DNA of 64,000 nt from a virus. Below the pieces are notes generated by a model that saw only the letters and a program-made list of their open reading frames with translations, ran no database searches and was not told the origin of the DNA. Of this stretch, positions 34,402 through 43,680 are shown one piece after another. Location: positions 1 to 64,000 of the IMG/VR virus record IMGVR_UViG_3300030098_001484; one strand, given 5' to 3'. The translations under genes and the position numbers were made by a program. Within the stretch, counting starts at the first letter, position 1. Each line of letters opens with the position of its first letter.

Positions 34402-37338
34402 TCATCCGAGTAAATAAGCGTAGCCTATGTTTTGACCCACATATTTATAAAGGTAAAAGTAGTATGTACTAGCATCTTCAGCTTTATAAGCAATATCAAA
34501 TGTTAAAAACCCAGGATATTCAGTATTACCGTTTGTATCTATATCAGATTGAGTAACTGTATATATAGACTTAATAGAACCAGTCATAGAAAAGAATCTT
34601 GCGGGTTGATTTTGAGTAGCTTCAAAACAATAGTCGTAAGTAACCATATCACCATATCCTTCAGTAAAATCTGTAGGTATTCTAGCTTTAGAATCTAAAG
34701 TAGCAATATTTACGCCGCTATCTAAAGTATTTCCTCTTATCCCAGAAAAAGGATCGTTTTTAATTATTGTAGCATAGTATTTTATATGCTCACTATTGCT
34801 AGTACTTGAATCAACTAAAGTGACACCTGCAACTTGTCCATCAAAAAGAATTTCATCTCCCGCTACTACATCTGCTAGAGGTATTTTCCAACGAAAACCT
34901 CCTGATTTCCAGTTATCAATATTTAAATAACCTTCGTTTATTAGCTCAACAGCATTGCTTTGATGGTGAAGAATATCCATACCATAAACATTACAAATAC
35001 TGCGTCTTCTACCTTTACCACCTGATCTATTACTTTCTCCTGCTACTTCTAAATCTCCAGAAATAACTGTATTACCACTAATGGTTGTATTACCCGTAGA
35101 AGCTTGTACAGTAAACTTATCTGTATTTACCGATAAATCACTAGAGACATTTAAGGTACTAGCCGCAGTTACAGAACCGCCTACAGTAATATTACCTGTA
35201 GTAGTAACTGTAGTTGCCGATAAGTCTCCAACAGACGAGTCTATTGTTGTTTGAATTGATGCACCAAAACAAACAAAATAAAGCTCTGCTTCATCTGGCG
35301 GTGCGTTGCCCGCAGAGAATGTAACGGTTGTTCCTGAGATTGAATACTTATTAGCAGGCTGAATAATACCATCTACAGTAATTAGCCATGCCGTATTAAT
35401 TGTAGAGTTAGGAGTTACGCCAACAACAAATGTTAGGTTAGATCCGTCAGCATTTCCAGTAATCGCATTATCTCCAGCACCTCCGGTGTACCAAATTTGA
35501 GGTGTCGAAACAATACTGGAGTTTGTCCACTTACTATTAATATCGTCCCAAGCAATGACATCTCCTATTGCTGGGGTAGCCGAAATATTCTCATTACCAA
35601 GATGCTCCATGCCAATGGTTCCGCTTTCCCATGCACTGCCGCTGTACTTGAGGATATGATTGGCTGCCGGTGTTCCGGTAAACCAGCCAGTATCAACATA
35701 AGCTTTAGTTGCAGCATCAGTATTGCCCGTAGGCGTAGCGAGAGCCGTAATCTTGTTACTGCCTAAGTTAAACTCACCAGTCGCCGTACGAGAACCGTCA
35801 GTCTTAAAGTACGAGCTATCATCTAAGGTAGCCGTAGCTCCTGCGTTGTACCATTCTGAACTTGCGTTATATCTAAGGTCTTCACCTAAAGCTACTTCAA
35901 TTGCTGTACTGCTTCCGGTAGGAGTAACAAAGCCAGACCTTGTGATAGTATCTACAGTATCTCCAGCAGCAAAGGCTCTACCTCCGGGTGTAGTTGGGAA
36001 TGAACTTTGAGTAATGCCTCCGGTAAAGGCTGTCGGGAGCGTACCAGTGGTATTGGCATTCCAGTTACTATAATTACTAAAGGAAATAGTAGTATTACCA
36101 TCCGCACCCGCAGTACCTTGTGTTAACAGAACTTCTCCCGTAGCTCCGCCACCAGAACTAGCAACAATATCCAATGTAGCTTCACCGTTAATTTCAGCAA
36201 TTAACTCTGCTGCCATTCCTGCTGCGTCATTAGTGGCTGGGTCCATAGCAATATTAGATCCGGCAGCCCCGTCATTGTCGTTATCAACCTCAAATACTAA
36301 AGTAGTACCATCAGAGTCTACAAGGGTTATAGTAGTGGTTTCGTTAGGTTTATCTGTAAGAGTAAAGGTTGCGGTGGCTTTTACGCCCGGTACTACGCTA
36401 CCAAGGTAAGCAATGCCAGTACCTTGAGCGTCTATTAATGCCTTAAGAATTTTACCTTGGTTGGCTGTAAGGGCTTTGGCTGTAGACGTAGAAGTTACAC
36501 TGTCTTCAAGGTCTACATAAACTCCGTCAGAATCTGAAAGTAAACCTCCGTTAGTCTTAGTAACTACGTCTAGACCGGAAGCTCCTCGCTGTACAGTTGT
36601 ATTGGTTTTAACTCTAAGCTGGTTAGAATCAAACTCAAGGCCGCCAACGGCAGCTAAGTCTACCGCAAGTGTAGGATTAGATCCCACAGTTCCACCGCCA
36701 GATAAACCATCACCAGCAGTAATAGTGTTGGTTTCACCTTGAGCCATAATACCGCTAGTATCAAGAGTAGCATAACCACTAGGTGTTCCGTAGTAAGGAT
36801 CTAAGTCACTAGCGTAATAAACTTTATCTAATAATTCTTGAGTTAGATATATAAGCTGAGTTGTCTGGTGATTAAGCTGAGATGAGGTAAGCTTAGATCC
36901 AGAAGACCATGTGACGAAAGGAGCAACGCCATAAGTTTTTCTAGCAATAATTATAGTATCAGTCGAAGGATCAAAGGCGGGTAAGTTAACTGTAGTGCCG
37001 TCTCTATCCCACGCATAGTCACTTGCAGTTGAAGACATTGTTATTGTTTTATTAACCGAATCAATAGTATACATAGAACTACCAGAAGTAGAAGTATTAG
37101 GCAGTGTCCATGCTTCCCATTGTTCTGAAGCAGCAATCTTTGTACCACCCAAACCATCTGGAGCAGCGGCAGCTTCAAAGGTTGAAGAAGGAGTAAACTT
37201 ACGAATAACAATCAGTTGATCCTGATCGGATACTGCTGAGTTTAAAGAAAGGGTATTGTACGAGTATGTATAGGTACTCGCACTTCCTGAATATTTTACA
37301 AATGATCCATAAGAATCATTCGTGTTAACGTAAGTCAT
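34402..37338 (-). CDS. tail fibre protein with T7 gp17-type N-terminus
   Basis: A 978-residue protein. The first ~160 residues match the T7 tail-fibre particle-binding domain (SYGSFVKYSGSASTYTYSYN, later GSKLTSSQLNHQTTQLIYLT). A repetitive Gly/Thr/Ser/Asn-rich shaft follows (about 200-740), with short repeats of the GDGLSGGGTVGSNPTLAVDL type. A different C-terminal domain (about 760-978) with Tyr-rich strands is probably the receptor-binding tip. It trimerises and attaches at the tail-tube interface. The ATG at 37338 has AAGGAG. It lies between the nozzle gene and the beta-helix spike. Confidence 0.85.
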   Translation of the reverse strand: MTYVNTNDSYGSFVKYSGSASTYTYSYNTLSLNSAVSDQDQLIVIRKFTPSSTFEAAAAPDGLGGTKIAASEQWEAWTLPNTSTSGSSMYTIDSVNKTITMSSTASDYAWDRDGTTVNLPAFDPSTDTIIIARKTYGVAPFVTWSSGSKLTSSQLNHQTTQLIYLTQELLDKVYYASDLDPYYGTPSGYATLDTSGIMAQGETNTITAGDGLSGGGTVGSNPTLAVDLAAVGGLEFDSNQLRVKTNTTVQRGASGLDVVTKTNGGLLSDSDGVYVDLEDSVTSTSTAKALTANQGKILKALIDAQGTGIAYLGSVVPGVKATATFTLTDKPNETTTITLVDSDGTTLVFEVDNDNDGAAGSNIAMDPATNDAAGMAAELIAEINGEATLDIVASSGGGATGEVLLTQGTAGADGNTTISFSNYSNWNANTTGTLPTAFTGGITQSSFPTTPGGRAFAAGDTVDTITRSGFVTPTGSSTAIEVALGEDLRYNASSEWYNAGATATLDDSSYFKTDGSRTATGEFNLGSNKITALATPTGNTDAATKAYVDTGWFTGTPAANHILKYSGSAWESGTIGMEHLGNENISATPAIGDVIAWDDINSKWTNSSIVSTPQIWYTGGAGDNAITGNADGSNLTFVVGVTPNSTINTAWLITVDGIIQPANKYSISGTTVTFSAGNAPPDEAELYFVCFGASIQTTIDSSVGDLSATTVTTTGNITVGGSVTAASTLNVSSDLSVNTDKFTVQASTGNTTISGNTVISGDLEVAGESNRSGGKGRRRSICNVYGMDILHHQSNAVELINEGYLNIDNWKSGGFRWKIPLADVVAGDEILFDGQVAGVTLVDSSTSNSEHIKYYATIIKNDPFSGIRGNTLDSGVNIATLDSKARIPTDFTEGYGDMVTYDYCFEATQNQPARFFSMTGSIKSIYTVTQSDIDTNGNTEYPGFLTFDIAYKAEDASTYYFYLYKYVGQNIGYAYLLG

Positions 37339-37349
37339 GTCTTCTCTCC

Positions 37350-40304
37350 TTAATCTAAGACTGAACTATATGTAGGTCTAAACATGGCTTTTATTTCCAT
37401 GTTTGATATATTTACTGGAGTGGGATAATCACTCTTAATGAAAACTTGAAGTTCAGAAGCAAAGCCCATAAGTTTAGCTGTCATTTCTCCTTCAGTTTCA
37501 AATAACTGTAATGAACCAAAAGTTTGTTCAAATTTATTTAATTGATTAACATCAAATGTTGTCACCATAGGCGAACGTCCTCGTCTTTGTACTTCAATTC
37601 TATAATTACCTGTATTAGAATGACGTACAGACATTGATTTTAAATTAAGGACACCATTAATTATGTTATTTTCATCGTCCCTAACAAATTGTTGGGATAG
37701 TTCAATATTCATAGTAAAGGTTTCACCAAAATAAATACTTGTATTATCAGTTGCATAATTACCTTGAACAGTTACCCAAGTTTGTTTAGTTTCTGGCTGC
37801 ATAACTACAGAATCTGGTGTAATTCTTAAATATTGAAATTCATCCCAACCATCATCAAGAATAACTTCATTAATATTGGGATTTAAAAAAGGAACTACAA
37901 ATCTTGTTTGGTCTGTTTCTGATAAATAGGTTGCATTGGACGTAGAATCAACTAAGTGTTTATATCTATGGTCTATTCTAGGTTTTTCAAACTCTTCGTC
38001 TGTTAGTGCAATTCTTTCTAAATACAAAATATCTGTACCATCGCCTCTAGGCTTTCGAATTACAGCATATAATCTATCATCAAAATGCTGCATCGAAAGT
38101 ACTTTATCTGTGGAACTGAGTGTCCATTTATGAAAAGCATTTTGAACCGCTCTATCGCCTTGATATCTATTTGTATATATAAATATTTCGTTTTTCTTAT
38201 CTTCGTTTACAAAGAAAATAGAATCTCTTGCACCTGCGGTGGCAACAGTACCAAAATTTTCTGGTAAATACTCAGGACAATGAGAACTAACCTCGGCAGC
38301 AGCGGATATACTAGCTGCTTGAGATGAGTAATAAATATACATTTTTTGTTTAGCAAAGAAATAAATTTGAGATCCCATTAAAATTGGATCAACAAGAGCA
38401 GCCGTAGCATAAAAAGCTGTTGGGGCTAATTCCGCAGTAAATGGCGTAACTGTGTTTTCTGATCCAAGTAATTCAAACTGAGTATCACTGTCTGTATTAA
38501 TAAATAAATAATCTGAGAAAGGAATCATTGCGTTGATTCTGGCGTATTTATTTGAAGAAGCTTGAAGATCAATAGGATCACTGTCTACAATTTTAGCTAT
38601 ATCATCAAAGAAGAAATTATCGTAATCACCAATTTGAGACGTAAATAAAGTATCCGCAGCACTAAAAAATAAACGACCACGATAAAAAGCCATTGAATTG
38701 ATTTCGATTTGTCTAAGTGTTCCATCATCTTTAGTAAAAATATCTGGGCCGGGATTTGTTTTTCTATTACCACTAGTTCTTGGATCCCATTCAACTGCTT
38801 CGAATTTAAAATTATTAGAGCTAATTAATGTTAGTTTAACAGGCATTCGTTTAGCATCAAACATGCAATGACCATCAGCACTTCTTAGTTTTTGGGTAAA
38901 AGGTCTACCGGCTCCGCCTTCTTCTGTATTTTTTGATATGATTCTATAATATCCTGAAGTAGAAGTTAAATAAGAACCAGCAGCAAAATATACTTTACCC
39001 CTTCCGGTGGCATCTCCGTCTGATGTTCGATGTCCTATGTCAGGATATAATGCTCTTAAGGTTTCTGCTGTTCTATTTACTCCTTTGCCATCACTCCAAA
39101 GATCATCCATAGAACCATTATTAGCTGACATATCTAAAGGAGAAGGAGGGAACTTTATTTTACTAAAGTCATCTAATGCTTGTCCTTTATATGCTTCATC
39201 TGAAATTGGATAAGACCAATCTTCAACCTGAATTAATTTAGCATCTCTAACATATTTATAGTCATCATTACCACCTCCGATATTATCTACGGTTGGTAAC
39301 GTAGTAGTTCCTTCGGGTAAGTTTCTGAGAACTTCAAATATTTTTAGGTCATCTTTTACAAAATCACCTGCTAAATATGTAGTATTTGCTGTCCATGTTC
39401 GTGCCAATCCTTGAGGATCTTGTTCTATTGTTGTATAATAGGCTATAGAACGCCCCTTTAAATCAATATCATCTATTTGTCCGCCATCTAAATCAAACAT
39501 ATAATTAGCTGGATTCGTTAACACAAAAAGATTGTTATTAAAACTAACAACATCATTTAATTTATAACCTTGACCCGGATCTTCAACATAAAAAACCTGA
39601 TGTTCGCCAACAATTTTTCTTAGTTTAGCTCGTAAACCCGACCCATTTCCAGTTACTGTCTTAGCATCGTAAATTTTATGATACTCATAATAATCATTTT
39701 GTATAGATGTGGGCCTAAAAGCAGCATCCCGTAGTGATTGGTTTGGGCCATGCCCTACACCAAAAGGCCAAGCTGGTCCTCTATCTTCGCTAGTAAACCC
39801 TGCTTTAACTGAGCGGTTTAAGATTAATAATGATTGACCAATAGCAATAGCTCTTAGGGCTTCTCTTGCTGTCGAATATTCAGAATTACGATGAGTTAAA
39901 TACCGTCTTTCATCTAAACTAATAGTATCAACAGGAGGAGAAATATCTCTCCAACCAGTTTTTAATAGTCTAAAAATCCAGAGAAATTGTTGGCTACTAC
40001 TAGTTGCGTTAAAATCAATTACAAGTAAATAACGAGCATTACTAGCTACATCAAACCAATGAAACCAAAGATCTTTACTTTCTAGATCTTCTATAGGTAA
40101 ATCATATTCGTCTTGTTCTTTGTTTCTAAAAATCTCAAACCCAGATCTTTTACTTACTGATCTTTCCAAGGTAACGTAACAATTCTCAATTGTTTCGGCT
40201 TCCGATGGAAGACGTTTACTAGGTGCTTGTCTACCAACGCCGCCTGACAATGTTAAAATAGGTATTCGTCTATTAGTAGTTTTAACTGGTCGTCTTTTAG
40301 CCAT
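37350..40304 (-). CDS. tail tubular protein B (nozzle, T7 gp12-type)
   Basis: A 984-residue protein. Its N-terminus (residues about 12-60, RIPILTLSGGVGRQAPSKRL, then an ENCYVTLERSVSKRSGF stretch) is typical of the T7-type nozzle protein, which forms the tail tip below the adaptor. It is largely beta, with no signal peptide and no enzymatic motif. T7 gp12 has 794 residues, so this version is longer. It lies directly after the adaptor gene, as in T7. The ATG at 40304 has TAGGAG. Confidence 0.9.
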   Translation of the reverse strand: MAKRRPVKTTNRRIPILTLSGGVGRQAPSKRLPSEAETIENCYVTLERSVSKRSGFEIFRNKEQDEYDLPIEDLESKDLWFHWFDVASNARYLLVIDFNATSSSQQFLWIFRLLKTGWRDISPPVDTISLDERRYLTHRNSEYSTAREALRAIAIGQSLLILNRSVKAGFTSEDRGPAWPFGVGHGPNQSLRDAAFRPTSIQNDYYEYHKIYDAKTVTGNGSGLRAKLRKIVGEHQVFYVEDPGQGYKLNDVVSFNNNLFVLTNPANYMFDLDGGQIDDIDLKGRSIAYYTTIEQDPQGLARTWTANTTYLAGDFVKDDLKIFEVLRNLPEGTTTLPTVDNIGGGNDDYKYVRDAKLIQVEDWSYPISDEAYKGQALDDFSKIKFPPSPLDMSANNGSMDDLWSDGKGVNRTAETLRALYPDIGHRTSDGDATGRGKVYFAAGSYLTSTSGYYRIISKNTEEGGAGRPFTQKLRSADGHCMFDAKRMPVKLTLISSNNFKFEAVEWDPRTSGNRKTNPGPDIFTKDDGTLRQIEINSMAFYRGRLFFSAADTLFTSQIGDYDNFFFDDIAKIVDSDPIDLQASSNKYARINAMIPFSDYLFINTDSDTQFELLGSENTVTPFTAELAPTAFYATAALVDPILMGSQIYFFAKQKMYIYYSSQAASISAAAEVSSHCPEYLPENFGTVATAGARDSIFFVNEDKKNEIFIYTNRYQGDRAVQNAFHKWTLSSTDKVLSMQHFDDRLYAVIRKPRGDGTDILYLERIALTDEEFEKPRIDHRYKHLVDSTSNATYLSETDQTRFVVPFLNPNINEVILDDGWDEFQYLRITPDSVVMQPETKQTWVTVQGNYATDNTSIYFGETFTMNIELSQQFVRDDENNIINGVLNLKSMSVRHSNTGNYRIEVQRRGRSPMVTTFDVNQLNKFEQTFGSLQLFETEGEMTAKLMGFASELQVFIKSDYPTPVNISNMEIKAMFRPTYSSVLD

Positions 40305-40313
40305 TGATCACTC

Positions 40314-40985
40314 CTAAATCTTTGCTCGCCAGAATCTAAATCTAGCAGGATCATTAGTAAATAAATTATGTTCTCTTCTTATTGCCCTTCGTCCTAAATC
40401 TCCATCAAAAATACTACGAGATTTAGTTACTGCATCTGAAGCTCTACCTTTAGATAAACCAATAGCTTCTTTCTGAGCTAAGTAAGCATCTGCGGCATCG
40501 TCTCCTTGCGTAATCATCTGATACCAACGGGCGGCACTTGTTACAACAGCTTTTTGACTAGCAGAATCCATATCTTCCCATCGTATACTTTGAATAAACT
40601 CTAAAGTATACTCTGTATTAGCATCCCACTTATCTGTTTGTTCAGTTATGTTATAAAGATATCCGTTAGGTTCTCCTCTAATCCCAGCTTCAATATTGTA
40701 ACCATCATATCCGTCTGTAGTATTATCACTAGTATGATTACTTAATAAGATAACATTAATAGCGTCGTTAGGTAACATAATTTTTAAATTAGAATCAGGC
40801 TTAGTCTTCTTAATATAAGTATTATGAGCTAATCCTCGGAACTGATATTCTTCTGAAACCTTATCTAAAATAAACTCTGCAATACTCGTATCTACACCGG
40901 AGGATTCATCAAGATCAGACACCAGTGTTTCACCTGCTGCCAATAGCATTTCATTAATAGCATCAAGCCTTGTAATATATCCCAT
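40314..40985 (-). CDS. tail tubular protein A (adaptor, T7 gp11-type)
   Basis: A 223-residue helical protein. The N-terminus (residues about 5-50, RLDAINEMLLAAGETLVSDL, then DTSIAEFILDKV) is diagnostic for the T7-type adaptor that joins portal and nozzle as a dodecamer. T7 gp11 has 196 residues. The ATG at 40985 has AAGGAGG. The gene is separated from the capsid gene by the terminator at 41000-41041, so it may be expressed at a lower level than capsid. Confidence 0.92.
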   Translation of the reverse strand: MGYITRLDAINEMLLAAGETLVSDLDESSGVDTSIAEFILDKVSEEYQFRGLAHNTYIKKTKPDSNLKIMLPNDAINVILLSNHTSDNTTDGYDGYNIEAGIRGEPNGYLYNITEQTDKWDANTEYTLEFIQSIRWEDMDSASQKAVVTSAARWYQMITQGDDAADAYLAQKEAIGLSKGRASDAVTKSRSIFDGDLGRRAIRREHNLFTNDPARFRFWRAKI

Positions 40986-40999
40986 TAGAATCCTCCTTA

Positions 41000-41041
41000 G
41001 TTAAAATAAAAGGCGAACCTCCCCCGAAAGGGAGGCCCACC
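41000..41041 (-). terminator. intrinsic-type terminator after capsid (T7 T-phi analogue)
   Basis: Minus-strand RNA can form a stem of up to 12 bp (41012-41041), with core CCTCCC/GGGAGG around loop TTTCGG, followed by TTTTATTTT. It lies 27 bp after the capsid stop and just before the adaptor gene. The main T7 terminator has exactly this position, between genes 10 and 11, so partial termination here would boost capsid relative to tail genes. Confidence 0.82.
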
Positions 41042-41067
41042 GTATGTGCGAAAAGATAAAAATTTTA

Positions 41068-42243
41068 TCAGGTCGCTACGTACTCGTTGTACGATCCACC
41101 ATAATCAAGGGCAGTCTTCATTTCTGCTCTTGTATCGTGATCTGCATTTGCCGTCATGAATGCAGCACATTCTGGCTTAAGAACGCCAGTACCTGCCATC
41201 ATGGATGCAACAGTAAATACAGTATTTCGACGAATATCATCTACTGTATCAACCTTAAGACCCTGAAGTTTGATAGCCGCAACAGCGTTGGACTGCCAAA
41301 CAATGGACTTAATTTCACCAGCCGCAAAGTCCAGATTATATCTACCACCGCCAATAGGATTAGTACCACCGCTTTTATCATCGGTTGACATATGGTTAGA
41401 TTTAATAATTGTAACACCCATATACTCAAGAGAATCCTGCATGTTATTCATGCCACGAGTGAATGGCGCACCCAATCCACCGGCCTGAGCAACTCCACCA
41501 AACATAGGCTGAGCATTAATAACGTCTGCCTTATCACGGGCAACACCTAATGCACGAATGTCTTGGAATGCTTGAGGAGTAACGCAAGCATAAACACCCT
41601 CAGTTGGGATGCTTTGCTCCTGTAAGTGAACTACGAAATCTTCAAGATTCTGCAAGAATGAAAGAGCTGCTGTAGTTCTCAATGAAGCTGCACTAGCCGC
41701 ATTACCTAAGTGGGTAAGGCCTGAAGAAGCAAATCCACTGTGGAATGTTACACCTCTTGGATCATCAGCAATTTGAGCATCTGCTGATGCACGACAAAGA
41801 TAAGCATAGATCTGCTTATCCCGAGTATTGGCAAGAGTCAGGCCAGCCTGACGAGCCAACTCAGCCCGGAACTCCCATTGAGTAAGCATCAAGTCGATGT
41901 TATCAATCTCAAAGTGAGCGGCCATAGGTCTCTCATCAAGGAATACGCTAAAAGCTTTTGAAGCAGCGTTGTTAGTACTACCTGTAAGCTCTTCGCCTGC
42001 GTCCCAAGACGCTTTAAGATCTACGGTTCCGGTCATTGGGAACGTCATTTCACGACCACTTGAGATGGTCTTAGAATTTACGAGAGGTTCAAACGAATTG
42101 TATTCATCGTAAGCGTGAATCACTTCGCCTGACCAAATAGGAAGCCACAACTTATTCTTAGTTGCGTCTCCACCAGCCGTTGCTGCGGCAACGGTTTCAC
42201 GATATACCATTGCTGTATTGCCTAATGGGCCTACTGCTGTCAT
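41068..42243 (-). CDS. major capsid protein (T7 gp10-type)
   Basis: A 391-residue protein of the HK97-fold T7 capsid family. It is recognised by the N-terminal region with VYRETVAAA and the LWLPIWSGEVIHAYDEYNSF stretch (about 33-52), then SGREMTFPMTGTVDLKASWD (about 62-82) and a Gly/Asn-rich loop around 280-300. It builds the head shell with the scaffold encoded upstream. Base composition is visibly less AT-rich than in the ejection genes, as expected for high expression. The ATG at 42243 has AAGGAGAT. A 176-bp gap ahead contains only a weak hairpin with a U-run (42281-42304) and no promoter motif. Confidence 0.95.
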   Translation of the reverse strand: MTAVGPLGNTAMVYRETVAAATAGGDATKNKLWLPIWSGEVIHAYDEYNSFEPLVNSKTISSGREMTFPMTGTVDLKASWDAGEELTGSTNNAASKAFSVFLDERPMAAHFEIDNIDLMLTQWEFRAELARQAGLTLANTRDKQIYAYLCRASADAQIADDPRGVTFHSGFASSGLTHLGNAASAASLRTTAALSFLQNLEDFVVHLQEQSIPTEGVYACVTPQAFQDIRALGVARDKADVINAQPMFGGVAQAGGLGAPFTRGMNNMQDSLEYMGVTIIKSNHMSTDDKSGGTNPIGGGRYNLDFAAGEIKSIVWQSNAVAAIKLQGLKVDTVDDIRRNTVFTVASMMAGTGVLKPECAAFMTANADHDTRAEMKTALDYGGSYNEYVAT

Positions 42244-42419
42244 AGTAATATCTCCTTAAAATTAAAGTCAACGAAGGGACAAAAAAATAACGATGACACA
42301 CGTTGGATTATTCCTTACGGAGTCCTCTGTATGGTAATTAAACTAATTCTAAGTTATCCATTGCCTTATAGGGGGATTAATCTTAACTTAAGTTTAATCT
42401 AACATTCCAAAGTTGTCCC

Positions 42420-43370
42420 TCACTCTGGAATATAATTAAAATCTGTTTTCATCATACGCTCTTCGACAGCCGCTCTAAAGTCCGGTTCTATATTAAACCT
42501 AGGATTACTTCGGTCCTGTCTAAATTCACGCATGGTCTTATAGCCTGTTAATGCTTGCTGTGTTGAGGCAACATTAACTTTATTCTGTACCTTGGCAGGC
42601 TCTTGAGCCTTTGGGGAATTACCAGTAGCTTCCATATATCTAGCTTGTAAACCACGAAGAGTTGTTTCTCTCATAGCCTTATTAGAAAAGCCATGATTAA
42701 TTGCAAATCTTTCCTGTTCACTTAGATTCTGTGAAGCCCACTGGAGCATATTCTGTAAGTTTTCCTTACCACCAACGATCTTGGCAGAGTTACCGTAAGA
42801 TTCTCTCATCTTGGCTTTTTGCCCAGCAACGAAATCCTTAATCATTTCAGGACTAAGACCAGTCTTGGTCTGAATTTCCTGCATGGTTTGTTCCATGATT
42901 TCACCTGTCGTGGCAATCTCATAAGCCCATTGATCCCAATCAGACTTTTCAATTGATTGGAATAAAGGTGCTGGTTCCTCTTCTGGAGGAGCTTCTGCTT
43001 CTGGAATCCTAAGCTCAGCATCTGGCGTATCTACAGGAGAAACTTCAGGCTGAACTTCAGGTTCTGGCTGTGGTGTTGGCTTAGCATTCTGTTCTGCCAT
43101 TTGTTTTCTAAGTTCAGCTATTTCCTGCTGACCTTGGGTATAGTTTTTTTGAGCTTCCTTCAAACCATTAAACCAGCTTTCTGCGTCTTGAAAGTTTTCT
43201 GGAATCTCTACGTTATTTTGGTTAACGTAAGTCTTAAAGGCTTCTTGCTCTGCAATTGCATTAATATCACTAGGAGATGCTGTCATCCCCTGTTGCATTT
43301 CCTGAATCTTTTCTGCTGCCTCGTTAACTTGTGGCTGCTGATAATCAAATTCTGGATTGGTATCGGTCAT
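42420..43370 (-). CDS. capsid scaffolding protein (T7 gp9-type)
   Basis: A 316-residue acidic, Gln/Glu/Pro-rich protein, mostly predicted helical with disordered parts. Residues about 85-135 are a Pro/Glu/Ala linker (PQPEPEVQPEVSPVDTPDAE). The C-terminal ~60 residues are more basic and aromatic (YKTMREFRQDRSNPRFNIEP), as in scaffolds that dock on the capsid protein. Its position between portal and capsid genes agrees with T7 gene 9 (307 aa). It guides prohead assembly and leaves the mature head. The ATG at 43370 follows AGGGAAAG. Confidence 0.85.
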   Translation of the reverse strand: MTDTNPEFDYQQPQVNEAAEKIQEMQQGMTASPSDINAIAEQEAFKTYVNQNNVEIPENFQDAESWFNGLKEAQKNYTQGQQEIAELRKQMAEQNAKPTPQPEPEVQPEVSPVDTPDAELRIPEAEAPPEEEPAPLFQSIEKSDWDQWAYEIATTGEIMEQTMQEIQTKTGLSPEMIKDFVAGQKAKMRESYGNSAKIVGGKENLQNMLQWASQNLSEQERFAINHGFSNKAMRETTLRGLQARYMEATGNSPKAQEPAKVQNKVNVASTQQALTGYKTMREFRQDRSNPRFNIEPDFRAAVEERMMKTDFNYIPE

Positions 43371-43371
43371 A

Positions 43372-43536
43372 CTACTTTCCCTCTATCTTTCTAATTCTAT
43401 GTTCGTGGTCAGATATCATGTCGGAGAATCTTCGCATCTCCGCAGCTAAACTGCCCAACTGTTGATTCATTTGCCACAGCATTGTAATAATGCCTGTGCC
43501 TACAATAATTTCTATTAACGGAAACACATCTATCAT
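43372..43536 (-). CDS. small membrane protein with coiled-coil tail (54 aa)
   Basis: A 54-residue protein: one hydrophobic helix at the N-terminus (MIDVFPLIEIIVGTGIITML), then an amphipathic, charged helix to the end (EMRRFSDMISDHEHRIRKIE). A stop-anchored cytoplasmic coiled coil is likely. The ATG at 43536 has a G-rich ribosome-binding site, and the stop ends three bases before the scaffold start. Similar small proteins occur in phage heads and in lysis cassettes. No function assigned. Confidence 0.58.
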   Translation of the reverse strand: MIDVFPLIEIIVGTGIITMLWQMNQQLGSLAAEMRRFSDMISDHEHRIRKIEGK

Positions 43537-43560
43537 TTTTAAGACCCCCCTTCTTTATAT

Positions 43561-43680
43561 CTAATCCTTTGACCAAGGAAGCTTCTTTGAAACCCACTTA
43601 TACATAGGCTGGCCCATTAATGCACCAGCTACAAAAACTACAATACAATAAAAAACGTGTGCAAGAACTGAACTAAACAT
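43561..43680 (-). CDS. small membrane protein (39 aa)
   Basis: A 39-residue product, MFSSVLAHVFYCIVVFVAGA followed by LMGQPMYKW and a basic tail, with one transmembrane helix at about 4-24. Its ATG lies inside the last codons of the lipoprotein-like gene, in another frame, with an overlap of 8 bp. It is the second of three adjacent small membrane genes here. Function unknown. Confidence 0.52.
   Translation of the reverse strand: MFSSVLAHVFYCIVVFVAGALMGQPMYKWVSKKLPWSKD

Noticed and set aside
42281-42304. Terminator before the capsid gene (AACG/CGTT stem plus seven U)
   Set aside because: The stem has only 4 bp; too weak to call with confidence.
43409-43597. 62-codon minus-strand frame before the scaffold gene
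   Set aside because: It is a shadow of two better-supported small membrane genes in other frames (43372-43536 and 43561-43680).
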